Below are positions 12,593 through 23,254 of a DNA stretch of 64,000 nt, in pieces. The stretch lies in assembly GCA_027604185.1 (NCBI GenBank), contig JADGKB010000003.1, forward strand, positions 62,001 to 126,000. The letters are read 5' to 3'. The notes beneath the pieces were generated by a model. The model ran no database searches, was not told the origin of the DNA, and saw only the letters and a list, made by a program, of their open reading frames with translations. This DNA comes from Boothiomyces macroporosus (Eukaryota; Chytridiomycota; Chytridiomycetes; Rhizophydiales; Terramycetaceae). The translations under genes and the position numbers were made by a program. Every line of letters starts with the position of its first letter. Position 1 is the stretch's first letter.

Positions 12593-13897
12593 ATGAAGAG
12601 AGAAGTCGATGAAGTTCAGGATTTACAAGACACTATAAATAAACTCAAAGTAAGATCAGAGTCGAGCGCAAAAAGACAAGCTCTGCGTAATATCAAGCCA
12701 TCCTCTTTTTATGCTCCAGCTGCAGGTTACAGTGCACTAACAATAGAAGATAACGATGAAGATTTGAGTGACAGTACATTTGAACCGAGTACGCAAGAAA
12801 GCACAGAGTCTACAGAGGATATAGAGACTCCCGAGGAAGAAGAGTTGGAAACTACGATATTGGGTACTGTTGAAGCCTGTACTCCTGTCTTTTTCAATAC
12901 TACAGCATTATACGAGGGTGATAGTGATGGAGGTAGGTCTTGTTAACATAGCTTCCGATTATCATGGAAGCGATGACGGTGAAGGTCCAGATGAATCACC
13001 ACCAGTGCAATATTTCAACAAAACAGAAAAATGGTTACAAAGGGCTGCTAGTATGCTTTCCAGTCCTAATCCACTAGACCAAAGATTTTATGGTTTACCC
13101 AGCAATCTGGTCTATTGGACCACTTTTATGTACAAGTACAAAAGGGAGGAGAATAGATGGGTGAAAAAAGGCCCAGTTATTCTCTATTTCAATCAGCAAA
13201 CGCAAATTCCTCGACTTATGGGCAACTACTTGTATGGAACTAAAGCAAATTGTTTGGATATGCAAATATTTGAAACTTTGATTCACTACCTGCGATGCGC
13301 AAACAACTTGATGTGCTTTTCTACCTTTAGAAGGAACGCTGTTAAGAAAGCGGAAATTGTTTCGGAAAAGGTTGCTCTGGAATTAATCTTTCCCAATGCT
13401 CCTTTAGATCATAGCCTTCCTGTGTTCAAATGTACACCGCGAATCTATTCTGCACAGGAAGAAGATGCAACAGTGTTTGCTTTAAAGTTTATCAGTCCTC
13501 AAGGTACTTTCTATTAATGTAGAATGCGAACGATTTAGAGCATCTCTTTCAGAGGCATGCACCTATACCAGTGAAATAGAGTTCCAGCAGCGCTTGGCAA
13601 CATTCAATTCTCCTCAGCCTGTGCATCGATTTAATCATGTAGTAATGCAAGATTGCAACTACAAAACAAATCCAAACTTTTGCATGGCGGTACTTTTCGT
13701 TAATATAGATGGCAAGAAACGGTCTGGTATTCAATCCTACAAATTCTCACACAGGAATTATAGATACTGTTAAATGTACTTGGTGTGGTGCATTATTTGG
13801 ACCATTTACAGATGTCGTTGATGTAGTAGCTCACCATAGACATGCCCATTCAATAGGAGAACCAAAAGTAAGTTGCCCATTTCTGAGTCAATCTTAA
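12593..13897 (+). CDS. Unknown protein with C-terminal CxxC...HxxxH motif
   Basis: Not recognised. Three 19-nt introns are removed, near 12932, 13504 and 13690; two are gtactttctattaatgtag and gtacttttcgttaatatag. The product is about 415 residues. The N-terminus is acidic and Ser/Thr-rich with a short coiled-coil-like start. The centre contains WLQRAASMLSSPNPLDQRFYG. The C-terminal part has TVKCTWCGALFGPF followed by AHHRHAHS, a possible C2H2-type zinc site (CxxC then HxxxH). The stop lies in the first copy of a 40-bp tandem repeat. Splicing is well supported because all three junctions keep one long frame; the function is unknown. Confidence 0.65.
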
Positions 13898-13980
13898 TTT
13901 AAAATATAAAGTCGATATTTAAATCTATGCATCTTAATTTAAAATATAAAGTCGATATTTAAATCTATGCATCTTAATTT
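13891..13980. repeat. 40-bp tandem repeat at convergent gene ends
   Basis: A 40-bp unit beginning atcttaatttaaaatataaa is repeated perfectly 2.25 times. It holds the stop codon of the upstream + strand gene in its first copy and overlaps by 2 bp the stop of the - strand esterase gene at 13979. Being AT-rich and placed between convergent 3' ends, it may supply cleavage/polyadenylation signals. Confidence 0.95.
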
Positions 13981-15328
13981 ATTCTTGATTTGCCAATGAA
14001 ACTACTCTTGTCCCATCTAGCAGGAGTTCATGCTTCCAGACCCCTTTCTGTACTAAAATATCCATTCCGTCTTGGATAATTTCACCATAATCCGGTACTT
14101 GCTCTTCAGGAAACCCTTCTCTATTTCTAACCATCACAGCGCTGTTTTCATATTTAGTGCTCGGGTCGTTTCCAGTGTATTTCTTCAAGAAGTCTCCCAA
14201 ACGTGATAAAGATTCTCTTCCAAACTCTTCAAATGCAGCAAACAGTTGAAAGACGTGTACACCATGCTCGTAAAGCTCTAGTTTAATGTTTTCGTTTGCA
14301 AATAGCTTTTTGAAAAAGATACCATCATCTCTAACCCTTTCAGCATCTCCTACTTGGATCATCATTGGTGGAAAGGGAACTTGAGACTGTTCAGCAAAAA
14401 TCGGAGATGCATAGGGGTTGATCAAATCTTTATCATGAGATACATATAAATTCGACCGAGAGTTTGAAATGTACTTTTTATCTGGAGTGCCTTTTGGTAA
14501 ATAACAATAAGGTTTGTTTAGATGCCAGGCAGGTAGAGATTGAGTCAAGTCCATCTGAATTAGAATAAATTACATATGGGGAGATGCAACCTACCGCACC
14601 AGGCAAAGGTAAATCTCCAGTATCTCGACAGTATATCATTGCTGCTGCCGCCAAAGCACCACCAGCACTATCTCCAACAAAAGAAATTTGATGAGGTTTA
14701 TACTTTTGTAATAGATACTGGTAACCAGACAAGACATCTATCAAAGCAGCGGGGAAAACATGTTGAGGAGCTAGTCTGTAATCAACTGCCAATATTTTAG
14801 CTTCAGCATTCTTGGCCAATCGCCAAGTAATACCTCTATGAGTTCTTCTAGAAGCTAAAACATATGCACCTATTTTAAACGTGTAATACCTCCATGAATG
14901 TACAAAATCACTCTTTCGCTACTGTCCGTGTCAGGGTATTCAATCCATTCCGAATTTATTAATCCATCAGTATCATTATACACCATTCCATCCAATTTCA
15001 AGGATGGGATTCTTGGAATCTTGATTTTTGTCACATTGGTCTTTATCGAATTTGGCAGTGTTGCCTTCCTTCCCCCAGCAATTAATTTCGCAACATCAAT
15101 TTGGGCTTTAAAAGTGTTCAACAATAATCGCAACCACCGGATTATCGCTGCTGATTTTACCGATGTTGTGCTTAGTGGAAATGGAAGGTCATTCAAGTAC
15201 CGATAGTCCAATTCTATTCTGACCAGAGATTTTTTATCCGCAACTTCTTGGAATTCAAAGATTGTCTTTGGAAGAAAGTCTGATGACAGTATGGAGGTTT
15301 TTAGCCTGATATCAGTCTTTTCCTGCAT
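13979..15328 (-). CDS. Alpha/beta hydrolase, hormone-sensitive-lipase family
   Basis: Esterase/lipase-like hydrolase acting on ester substrates. The oxyanion motif HGGAY is formed across a 20-nt intron (near 14871-14890, gtattacacgtttaaaatag). The nucleophile elbow is GDSAGG (VGDSAGGALAAAAM), with the HSL-type VDYRLAPQHVFPAA before it. PPMMIQVGDAERVRDDG supplies the probable catalytic Asp and YEHGVHVFQLF the His. A second 19-nt intron (gtaatttattctaattcag) joins ISPY to MDLTQSLPAWH. About 435 residues, with an N-terminal extension of ~130. Steryl-acetyl hydrolases and related fungal enzymes are the nearest known types; the substrate is not predictable. Confidence 0.87.
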
Positions 15329-15457
15329 CCTTTTTCAAGCACTTTTTTTGGAAAAAATAAAAAGCAAAAGCATGATGCGGAATTACAATTAGATTTCTTT
15401 TAATCTGTCAATAGAGCGACCGCCATTAACTAGTGTAGGGCTTCTAATACAGAAAGC

Positions 15458-15690
15458 CTAATTAACTGGTGGATTTGCAATACAAACACGAATTCTGAAC
15501 ACTCCATAAATGCAAATACTGTTGCTTGAATTGGTATAAGCATCAAGTTCGTGAATGGACATGAATTGGTAGACCATCGTCAAGATGAACCAGTTGCATG
15601 CCAAGTACCGTTTAATCCACTGTGTTTGATCATCTGCATTTTCAAATCGAGACGCTCTTGATAGAAAAACAAAAAATTCAATACATTTAT
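15458..15690 (-). other. Open, protein-like frame of unknown status
   Basis: Directly after the RING gene stop, in the same frame, ~75 codons stay open (QWIKRYLACNWFILTMVYQF, then FRIRVCIANPPVN and a stop at 15458). It could be a further exon of the RING gene through a 39-nt GT-AG intron, or an untranslated remnant. No own start codon is evident. Confidence 0.25.
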
Positions 15691-15691
15691 A

Positions 15692-15850
15692 TTACATTTT
15701 CTTTACTTCTGAAAAGTATTCAAAGCAGACCTTACACTTTCCTCCAGAGGCTTGTTTCATTGCACAGCTTTTGCACAGGTGAATATGTCTACATGGCATG
15801 ATAAAGTATTCCACAGGGTTAGTTTTACAAGCAAAGCAATTGCCTTTCAT
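15692..15850 (-). CDS. Very small RING-finger protein
   Basis: A 52-residue frame, MKGNCFACKTNPVEYF onward, carrying a C3HC4-like RING: CFAC, then CRHIHLCKSC, then CKVC. Such domains usually act as E3 ubiquitin ligases or assembly modules. The ATG at 15850 is divergent from the MFS gene ATG at 15878, leaving only 27 bp that contain a T-run/A-run element. It may extend into the open frame downstream (15690-15458). The metal ligands are visible; the role is not. Confidence 0.6.
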   Translation of the reverse strand: MKGNCFACKTNPVEYFIMPCRHIHLCKSCAMKQASGGKCKVCFEYFSEVKKM

Positions 15851-15877
15851 TCTGTTGAGATTTTTTCAAAAAATTAA
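15851..15877. promoter_or_regulatory. 27-bp divergent promoter with T/A-run element
   Basis: The gap between two divergent start codons contains ttttttcaaaaaa at 15861-15873. Similar elements sit just upstream of the RAT1, WEE1, ALG7 and PRP16/MTG2 starts, so it is a candidate core promoter read in both directions. Confidence 0.45.
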
Positions 15878-17097
15878 ATGTCGTTCTTTGGTTCCAAGCC
15901 ATACATAGTAGGAGTAGTTACCTTGGGGATATTTACAGATTCATTCGCTTATGCAGTGTGTATATCAAGTATTTAAATTTTGATTCAGTGTTCCCGTTTG
16001 TTGTTCAGAAATTTGGGGATGACAAGGACGTTGGGATTTTAATTAGCTGCTTTTCAATTGGACTGCTTTTAGGATCGATAGTATTTGGGATACTGGGAGA
16101 TGTATTGAATAAGAGAAGAACCATGGCAGGAGGGCTGGTCATTTTGGCTGCGTCAACTATACTAATGGCTCTTGTGGAGGAATATTGGTCTTTGGCAATT
16201 GGAAGATTTGTTCAAGGATTTTCATCAGGATCTATATGGGTAGTGGGACTAGCACTAATTGTGGACTCTCACAATAAAGAGGAGTTGGGATTTGCAATGT
16301 CCATCCCGTTTACTGGATATACTTTAGGAACACTCGTTGGTCCTTTGGCTGGCGGCTACTTGTACAAGTATGGATACTCTGTCCCATTCTATTCTACATT
16401 AGGGCTAATATGTATCGATTTGATTGGTAGGCTGCTGCTCAAGGATCCTCCCGCTCAAGTTCAAACAGAAAACATTACATTCATAGATTTCATCAAAGGC
16501 CTTCCTAAAAACAAACCATTAGTGATCATACTTACATGTACTTTGCTCGTAGGAACCGTAATTGGAAGTTTGGAAGTATCAATGTCGTTATATCTTAGAG
16601 ATAGATATGGATTTTCTTCTGACCAAATTGGTCTTGGTTTCTTGGCAATAGTAATACCAGAAACCCTAACTTCTCCGATCGGTGGGTGGATGTATGATAA
16701 ATATGGATTTGGTAAAACTGCCGTAGTGGGATTAATAGGCAGTGCCGGCCTTTTAATTGCTCTGGGATTCAACTTTACGTATTGGGTTTTTGTGATCATA
16801 CTTGTCTTTATGACAAGTTGTTACTCTCTCGCGTTATCCCCGCTATTGCCAGAAATATCAACTTGCGTATCACCTGCCGCATATTCGAAAACCTATGGTC
16901 TCTTTAACTGCGTCTTTGGTGGGGGATTCTTGGTTGGCCCATTTGTTGGTAGTTTGCTGTACCAATATTTTGGTTGGCTATGGCAGTGTGTAATGCTTTC
17001 TGCATTGACACTTTTACAAATAATGCTGGTATACTATTACATAGTATTGGCAAGGAATTCAAAGGTAATAGAGCCCGAGGTACCTTTACAAGTTTGA
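15878..17097 (+). CDS. MFS transporter (DHA1/SLC18-like)
   Basis: Major facilitator with about 12 membrane segments. The first exon encodes MSFFGSKPYIVGVVTLGIFT. A 20-nt intron at 15969-15988 (gtatttaaattttgattcag) is removed so that TDSFAYAVCISMFPFVVQKF keeps the spacing of the MFS TM1. The family-typical loop 2-3 motif is GILGDVLNKRRTMAGG, followed by GRFVQGFSSGS in TM4-5, and GGWMYDKYG in the second half. About 400 residues. The nearest families are multidrug H+ antiporters and vesicular amine transporters; the substrate is unknown. Confidence 0.85.
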
Positions 17098-18095
17098 AAT
17101 AAAGTAGAGGAATGCTTCATCGCATTAACCTTTCAATAGGCTAGATTGAAAGATATTGTTTGGCTTCTGCTTGGCATGCAAAAGCAGTGAAATTATTAAT
17201 GACGAAGCGTAAAAAGCAATGCTTGATTTTAGTCAGAGCAATCTGGTTCGTTAGCATCAGAGCTAATGCGGGTATTTGATTGGGTTAGTGTCAGGATAGT
17301 TGGAAGCCTTAAGAATTGATCCTAAACTGATTAGCCAATCGGAACACGACACTATATTTGAACAATGAACTCATTGCGACACCAGCCTTACTTTTTAGGC
17401 TAATCTTGGCTTACAAATTTTTGGCATTTACCAGAGTAGTTGAGTTGAGCCCGATGCACAAAGAAACAAAATCCATTTGTGTCTCTTGAAATGATTGATT
17501 AGCCAGTTAAATTAATCAGTGGCCACTTATCAAATGAACCCTTTGTTCTTTAGTTACTAAATCAATCGGATTTCCTTTTTTGTGTTGCGATGTGATCAAT
17601 CTGGGGCAGTCTTGTGAAACCTCAACAACACCATCTAACAAAATAATGGGAAATATTTAGATATTTTAAGCAATGTTGTTGCTTATAGCTACCGTCCTTG
17701 TCCCGGCCCAGGTTTCCGAAGAGAGACATTTAACAGCTGTAGTGTGCACTTTTGGGTGGCACTGACAATTTTACTCTATCATTTTCACGGGGCAGATTGA
17801 TTTTTGATATCGAAAAAAGTCAGATATTAAATTAATTTTCTCACATTAAATTAATATGTACGTTTGGCTATTACACTACTAGGATGGTGTGATGGCAGTC
17901 TAGATCGTTGATCTGATATGGGCTCGCAAGGCTGATGTTATCGCAGGTCAGATTAGGCTATTGAGCTGATGAGGCGAGTTTCATCAGAATGATTGTGGCT
18001 TCTGTCACAACCAATTAGGCAGCATGAATGGCGGAACCCAATAAATTAATTTCGTATAAAAGGAACTCCTATCGGCGCTTTTACCCCGATTCATC
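17098..18095 (+). promoter_or_regulatory. Long upstream region of the GATA-factor gene
   Basis: One kilobase without a supported gene, very long for this window. It contains repeated short words such as gattagcca (at least twice), ccaatcgg, and several GATA/TGATAAG-like and TGAT-rich stretches between 17,220 and 18,000. This fits an extended, possibly autoregulated promoter. A non-coding RNA cannot be excluded. Confidence 0.35.
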
Positions 18096-18794
18096 ATGCA
18101 GGACTATATACCAAATGATAAGATTATATCCAACGAGAAACCAGTCAGGCAGTGCACTGGCTGTGGAACTACGCAAACTCCACTGTGGAGAAGGTCAGAA
18201 ACAGGAGCTATAGTCTGCAATGCGTGTGGTCTGTACCTAAAGTCAAACCAAAAGAAACCAAAGAGAGAATCTTCTTGTGAACTAGATGAACACAAGAACT
18301 TTCAGTTTCATTGGAGCCATCCTTCCGACCGAAAAGATTACCCTACAAACCGATGCAGCAACTGCTATACGACCGACACTCCGTTATGGAGGAGGGACAT
18401 GGAAGGTAACCATTCATTCATGGTAGGAAATAGTATATGTAACGCTTGCGGGCTTTACTATAAGCTACATGGCTCACATCGTCCAAAAGAGATGAAAAAT
18501 CCCATAATAAGACGTAGAAAGAGAGCTCAAATATCGCGAAGATCGCCCGATGTCAGCTATTCACCGGCTGACTCTTTTGAATCGTTAACGTTACCACCAA
18601 TCAAAAAGATGCCGGTCATCAGAAGTGATGGTGGATACTTGCCATCTCCCTGCCTTTCGCCTCAAAACAAGAAAATCAAACTGGAAAGCAATGACCATTC
18701 GAAAGGCGGTTTGTTGTGTTTGGCAGAAATCGCAACTCTTAGGAACAAAGAGTTTACTTCATCTGTTATGTCACTTTCAAATATCCTCAGCTAA
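18096..18794 (+). CDS. Two-finger GATA transcription factor
   Basis: DNA-binding regulator with two Cx2C-x17-Cx2C GATA fingers: [14 protein letters not shown]...CNACG and [14 protein letters not shown]...CNACG. As read, finger 2 has seven extra residues. These are exactly a 21-nt stop-free GT-AG segment at 18406-18426; removing it gives [16 protein letters not shown] with normal x17 spacing, so I treat it as an in-frame intron. A basic tail follows ([11 protein letters not shown]). The linker lacks the cysteine-rich motif of siderophore regulators (SreA/Fep1), so an iron role is not indicated. About 225 residues spliced. The long upstream region suggests complex control. Confidence 0.88.
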   Translation: MQDYIPNDKIISNEKPVRQCTGCGTTQTPLWRRSETGAIVCNACGLYLKSNQKKPKRESSCELDEHKNFQFHWSHPSDRKDYPTNRCSNCYTTDTPLWRRDMEGNHSFMVGNSICNACGLYYKLHGSHRPKEMKNPIIRRRKRAQISRRSPDVSYSPADSFESLTLPPIKKMPVIRSDGGYLPSPCLSPQNKKIKLESNDHSKGGLLCLAEIATLRNKEFTSSVMSLSNILS

Positions 18795-19297
18795 TTTTGT
18801 TAATAAATTTAATTTTCAAGCACCGACATTTAGTTTCTTGGTATGGATGGATCAACTTGATGTTGTCTAATCCAAAGATTAAAATGTCAATGCACTATCT
18901 GTATTACTCTTGATCATGTCTCTACGTATTCCCATGATTGGATGAAACTATATTTACTCAAAAAACCATTGCTCAACACCACTAATACTAGTTGAACAGC
19001 ACTTTGCCCAGCTAGTCCAGTCCAAATCACCTGTAGGCTTAAATGAAATTCTTTATTGACGCTATTGTGGAAGACTTTGGGCTACAAATAACTGAGACGT
19101 CCAGATTCTGTTAATTAGATCAAGGCATGGTAAAAGAGGCTTATAGCATTATGTCATCACTAATTTTGGACTTGATGCGAGTCCTTCTTTGAATGTAGGC
19201 AGCGCAACTGTCAAAACTTTGGTGGCGGAGGAGAATGATGTCATTACTCACTCAAGTATAAATTACACAGCAAATGCTATCGAATCAAATCTTTTCA
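18795..19297. other. Intergenic stretch, mostly promoter
   Basis: No gene recognised. Just upstream of the secreted-protein start there is a TATA-like tataaatt near 19257 and a CRE-like tgatgtcat near 19236, consistent with a promoter for that gene. Confidence 0.4.
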
Positions 19298-19807
19298 ATG
19301 CAATTCATTTCAGCTGTTCTCTTGACTGCATCCTCCGTTGTTGCCGCACCAGCCAGACCACAAACCATTGACGTTCCTGTTTTATTCAAGTCTGCATTGG
19401 TTCCCCACGGCTGTACCAGATACGTCAAAGGTTTCGATATCACTGGCGTTACAACCGAAGTCGATCTTACTTTCAACGATGGAATCAGAAACGCACAAGA
19501 TTGTTTTGAACGATGCGCGAAATCACCTTCAACCTGTGTGTCATGGGTATGGAAATTCACCACTGATCCAAACCACCGTACTTGTACTTTGTACTCCAAC
19601 TTTAACCTTCCATCTCAAGTCAATATTGCGTTTGATATTCAAAAATCAACCTCAAATATCAACAATAACAAATTGATGGCAAATAACAATAACCCACAGA
19701 TGGGTGCCAATGTTCCTCAATGCACAAAGTTCAATTCTAATGTGCCTGATGATGACTGTTTGTCTGGTATTTCAATGTTGACTGCCAACAATTTGTTAAT
19801 ATGCTGA
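19298..19807 (+). CDS. Secreted cysteine-containing protein, PAN/apple-like
   Basis: The start is the ATG at 19298, giving a clean signal peptide (MQFISAVLLTASSVVAAPA) with a probable cleavage after AAPA. The mature part has cysteines in a PAN/apple-like order: HGCTRYVKGFDITG, AQDCFERCAKSPSTCVSWVW and TCTLYSNFNLPS. An Asn-rich stretch and a last Cys-containing tail (PDDDCLSG) follow. About 170 residues, single exon. PAN-like domains bind proteins or carbohydrates, so a cell-surface or secreted adhesion/host-interaction role is possible but not shown. Confidence 0.65.
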   Translation: MQFISAVLLTASSVVAAPARPQTIDVPVLFKSALVPHGCTRYVKGFDITGVTTEVDLTFNDGIRNAQDCFERCAKSPSTCVSWVWKFTTDPNHRTCTLYSNFNLPSQVNIAFDIQKSTSNINNNKLMANNNNPQMGANVPQCTKFNSNVPDDDCLSGISMLTANNLLIC

Positions 19808-20068
19808 ATAAACACCTATCTGGCTTACAAAGTTGCTGAATATCATTGCCGACAAATGCTGTAAATGAAAGCAGACGCATTTTAATTAAATTCTCCTGTG
19901 ACCAAGGGATTTAGTTGTTTGTGATCAAGTTTGCATTGGTGTCACCCTATTGGTTCTGTAGTTTCAAGAGTCGAATCAAAGGAAAGCGCGGCTTACCGCA
20001 ATTAAATCAATAGAATCGATAGAATCAATATTATTTTATTAGTCTACTATGGTATACAATATTAATAT
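19808..20068. other. Convergent 3' region, nothing recognised
   Basis: Lies between the 3' ends of the secreted-protein gene and the - strand unknown gene. No open frame of note. Confidence 0.4.
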
Positions 20069-20746
20069 CTATGCAAAAATAGATGGAAAGCTAAGGACAG
20101 GTGATACTGATAGTAGCCCGCTGGTGATTGAAGGCGACGGCACATGAAAATCATCATCATTAAAGTGGAATAAGTTATTGGTTGAGATTGCTGTTGGCAC
20201 CCATATATCAACGTCATCTTTTTCCAAGAAACTTGGAACAAGAGAGAGTGGGATATGGTGATCAGTCTTGATGTTCATGCTTTCCTTTCTGATTTTTCTT
20301 CGTTCATGAAGGCTCTGTGCAGGCGATCGAATTAGCTCATAGTGAATATTCAGTTCCTCTTCAGAATGTCCTTTAATAATTTTCAATGACAGTCGGTGAT
20401 AGTCAAAGTCAAGCCCAAGTTCAAAGTTCACAGTGCTTACATTGTTTTCGCAAATGTAGAAACATGGGACTCTGAACTGCGATTCAAATGAATCAAAGGA
20501 AGCCCAAACTGACACTTGATCAATGTTATCAACATTAAGCTGTCCTACGACAATTTTCTTTTTGATTTCCAAATTAGACAGCGAATGTAAACTGGTTTCT
20601 GAAGTCACCGTCCAAATAATTTCCTTTGAGTTGTTTGTTTCGCTTGTCCCCAGTGTGATATATACAAGGTCCGCAGTGTCGAGATCACTGGGACGATCTT
20701 CCGCATTAAAGTAACACGTTGTGACTAGTGTATCCGCAAACTTCAT
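20069..20746 (-). CDS. Unknown protein, 225 residues, single exon
   Basis: Not recognised. The frame opens at ATG 20746 (MKFADTLVTTCYFNAED). Its composition suggests a beta-rich globular N-terminal part (VYITLGTSE, KKIVVGQLNVDNIDQVSVWA) followed by a Ser/Pro/Asp-rich tail. There is no signal peptide or membrane segment. A T-run/A-run element (ctttttcaaaaaagc, about 20816-20830) lies ~70 bp upstream. Codon use looks like the neighbours, so it is probably a real gene; function unknown. Confidence 0.6.
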   Translation of the reverse strand: MKFADTLVTTCYFNAEDRPSDLDTADLVYITLGTSETNNSKEIIWTVTSETSLHSLSNLEIKKKIVVGQLNVDNIDQVSVWASFDSFESQFRVPCFYICENNVSTVNFELGLDFDYHRLSLKIIKGHSEEELNIHYELIRSPAQSLHERRKIRKESMNIKTDHHIPLSLVPSFLEKDDVDIWVPTAISTNNLFHFNDDDFHVPSPSITSGLLSVSPVLSFPSIFA

Positions 20747-21447
20747 AAGTCATTTCATGTTTGGCGGTTCCTTTTATACAATGTGTCGTCATCCAAGCCT
20801 CCAGTGCTTTTTTTGCTTTTTCAAAAAAGCATTACCCCTTGCGAAAATTTCAAGCTTTTGATTGGCTGAAAATTTCCTTGTAAAACGGGGAGAAAAGGGT
20901 TTGGTGATCAAAGATGATTAGCATGGAAATAAATCGAAAATGATCGCACTAGTCTAAAGCGGTGTTTCTTTGGTGATTTGAATTTTATTTTGATAATTAC
21001 GAATATCTCGGTTCCCAAGATTTTTCTTGTGTAACCTAATAGCAATCTGATAAAAACAACAGGCAGTAATGGACCCTTGAAAGGCTGCCATAGAAAAAAT
21101 GCTTGGTACAAGCTATTACTATAACTCCATTTCCTAGTCGTACCTTGCACTATTTTTACCTTTCCATCTTGTATTGCTGTGTTGTAAAAATTGCTCCGAG
21201 CTCTGTACACTATAGAAGTAAACGGTCAACGGTAATAGGACTTGGTGTTACAAAGTACAATAAATGGTCGCAAGAAAGCTTACCAATTACCGCATACATA
21301 TTTCGATTGATGAATATCCTATTCAGACGGCTGTTCTTTGTTGAATGTTTTCTTTTCTAATGGACTCTGCATCTACTCTGATAAAGTGCCTTAAAATAGG
21401 ACCAAAGAGCACCCTCAGATCACAGTGAAAGAATGATATATATTAAA
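20747..21447. other. 700-bp region without a supported gene
   Basis: Contains the promoter of the 20746 gene at its left end. Open frames on both strands (for example around 20908-21210 minus and 21103-21360 plus) are low-complexity and hydrophobic, with no recognisable motif or restoring splice pair. A small spliced gene could hide here, but I cannot support one. Confidence 0.35.
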
Positions 21448-22053
21448 TTACACCTGATCTACTGCTCTTTGCTTGATTAGCTGAACAAGAGCTTTATGAA
21501 AGGTAGGAAACACAATGGATTCTATAGTCTGCAGTTCATTTTGGTCAAACACAGTGAGGACATACTTTTCCACTTGGTCTTTGTTTGTGGGCCTGTCAAT
21601 CCCGACCCTAATCCGTTGGAAATCAGAGGTATTCAAACTGGAAATGACTGATTTGATTCCATTATGACCATTAGCGGAGCCTTTCTCTTTTACCGTTACT
21701 TTTCCTAGTTTCTTTTCTAGGTCATCATGCACCAGAATTAATTGATTGCTGTTAAAGTTGTAATGCCTTAATGCTTTAGCTATCGGCACTCCATTTCTGT
21801 TCATATATTCTCTAGGTTTGAAAAATACTACTCTTTTCTCCCAATTCGATTTGTCCCCTGTATCCATTCCTCTGATTATCCCTTCCGCAACCCATCCTCC
21901 CATCTTTTTATTCAATATCCAGGCATTTGGGCCCAACAGCAGACTTACTGAATAGTCCAGAGCCATCCAGCCCATATTGTGTCTGGTAGCAGTTAGTGTG
22001 TGGTTTCCTAGCCCTGCAAACAGCATTAAATGGGAAAAAAGTTTTAAAGCCAT
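21448..22053 (-). CDS. Peptidyl-tRNA hydrolase (Pth1/bacterial type)
   Basis: Cleaves peptidyl-tRNA released from stalled ribosomes; the bacterial-type enzyme in fungi is usually mitochondrial. Family motifs are LFAGLGNHT, ATRHNMGWMALD (catalytic His), KPREYMNRNG, LILVHDDLEKKLG (Asp) and KGSANGHNGIKSVISSL. The ATG at 22053 (MALKLFSHLMLF) starts with a short hydrophobic/basic lead that could be a targeting peptide. About 201 residues, single exon. It is divergent from SDHB, another mitochondrial protein, with ~150 bp between starts. Confidence 0.92.
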   Translation of the reverse strand: MALKLFSHLMLFAGLGNHTLTATRHNMGWMALDYSVSLLLGPNAWILNKKMGGWVAEGIIRGMDTGDKSNWEKRVVFFKPREYMNRNGVPIAKALRHYNFNSNQLILVHDDLEKKLGKVTVKEKGSANGHNGIKSVISSLNTSDFQRIRVGIDRPTNKDQVEKYVLTVFDQNELQTIESIVFPTFHKALVQLIKQRAVDQV

Positions 22054-22204
22054 ATGAATATGACTCGAATATTCTCTAGTCACTAGTGATTTTCCGCTGT
22101 ATTATTTCCCTACCAATAATACATTCAAAGGGGTGCATATGCCAGGAAAAATCATGTGAGTCGTGAGTTTTTTGATTTTTCCTCAGACACTTATTCTCAT
22201 CAAG

Positions 22205-23063
22205 ATGCAAAGAGGATTGAATTTAGTAAATATTTGATTAATAAATCAGATTCAAAAGAGTGCATTCCATGCAACCGCCTTCGCAAGACTTGCCTCGGAA
22301 GCACCAGCAAAACCACCGTTGATGAAAACCTTCCAAATTTACAGATGGGTAATACAACGCTAACACAGAACCCAGACACACCAGAAGTAAAACCAAAACT
22401 ACAAACTTACCAAATCAATTTAAATGATTGCGGACCTATGACTCTCGATGCAATTATTAAAATCAAAAACGAAATCGATCCAACTCTTACTTTCAGACGA
22501 TCTTGCCGTGAAGGGATTTGCGGTTCTTGTGCAATGAACATTGATGGAGGAAACACGCTCGCTTGTTTATCAAGAATTGACCGGGACACTTCAAAAGTGT
22601 TGAAAATTTACCCTCTTCCACACACCTATGTCGTAAAAGATCTTGTTCCAGATTTAACAAACTTTTACAGACAATACAAGTCAATTGAGCCATGGTTGAA
22701 GCAAAAAACCCCTCCGCCAGAACGTGAAAACTTGCAATCTATCGAACAAAGAAAGAAGCTTGACGGTCTCTATGAATGTATTTTGTGTGCTTGCTGCTCC
22801 ACTTCCTGCCCAAGTTACTGGTGGAACAGGTAATTTTTATTGATATTAGTGATAAATACCTCGGACCTGCTGTTCTAATGCAAGCTTATCGTTGGATCAT
22901 TGACTCTCGTGATCAATTCTCTGCTGAACGTCGTCTAGCACTTCAAGATCCTTTCTCAGTTTATCGTTGCCACACCATCATGAACTGCGCCAGAACTTGT
23001 CCAAAAGGATTGAACCCTGGTTTAGCCATCGCTGAAATTAAGAAGCAAATGGCTTTTGATTAA
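22205..23063 (+). CDS. SDHB: Succinate dehydrogenase iron-sulfur subunit (SDHB)
   Basis: Complex II subunit carrying 2Fe-2S, 4Fe-4S and 3Fe-4S clusters in the mitochondrial inner membrane. Three introns: 22226-22249 (24 nt), 22349-22368 (gtaatacaacgctaacacag) and 22830-22849 (gtaatttttattgatattag). Splicing yields a mitochondrial presequence [20 protein letters not shown] and the canonical [20 protein letters not shown]. The long frame that reads through the first two introns from a GTG at 22156 is spurious. Cluster ligands are visible in [32 protein letters not shown] and [18 protein letters not shown]. About 265 residues. Aerobic respiration is implied. Confidence 0.96.
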
Positions 23064-23254
23064 AATAAAATTGCTCATTCAATCGTTGATCTCATATTAC
23101 ACGAGGCTAGAGTAATTGATTATGCTGAGGAACAAGTCCAGCGTAAATCCGTTTCTTACTGTATTGGTTATTAACCTCGTAATTCTTGATCTTTTTGTGG
23201 CGAGTATTAATTTATCGAAATGGAGGAAAAAGTTTAAAACAATCGCAAAATTCA

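Noticed and set aside
22156..22368. Long N-terminal extension of SDHB from a GTG at 22156
   Set aside because: It reads through two introns in the wrong frame; the spliced ATG at 22205 gives a mitochondrial presequence and the canonical SDHB start.
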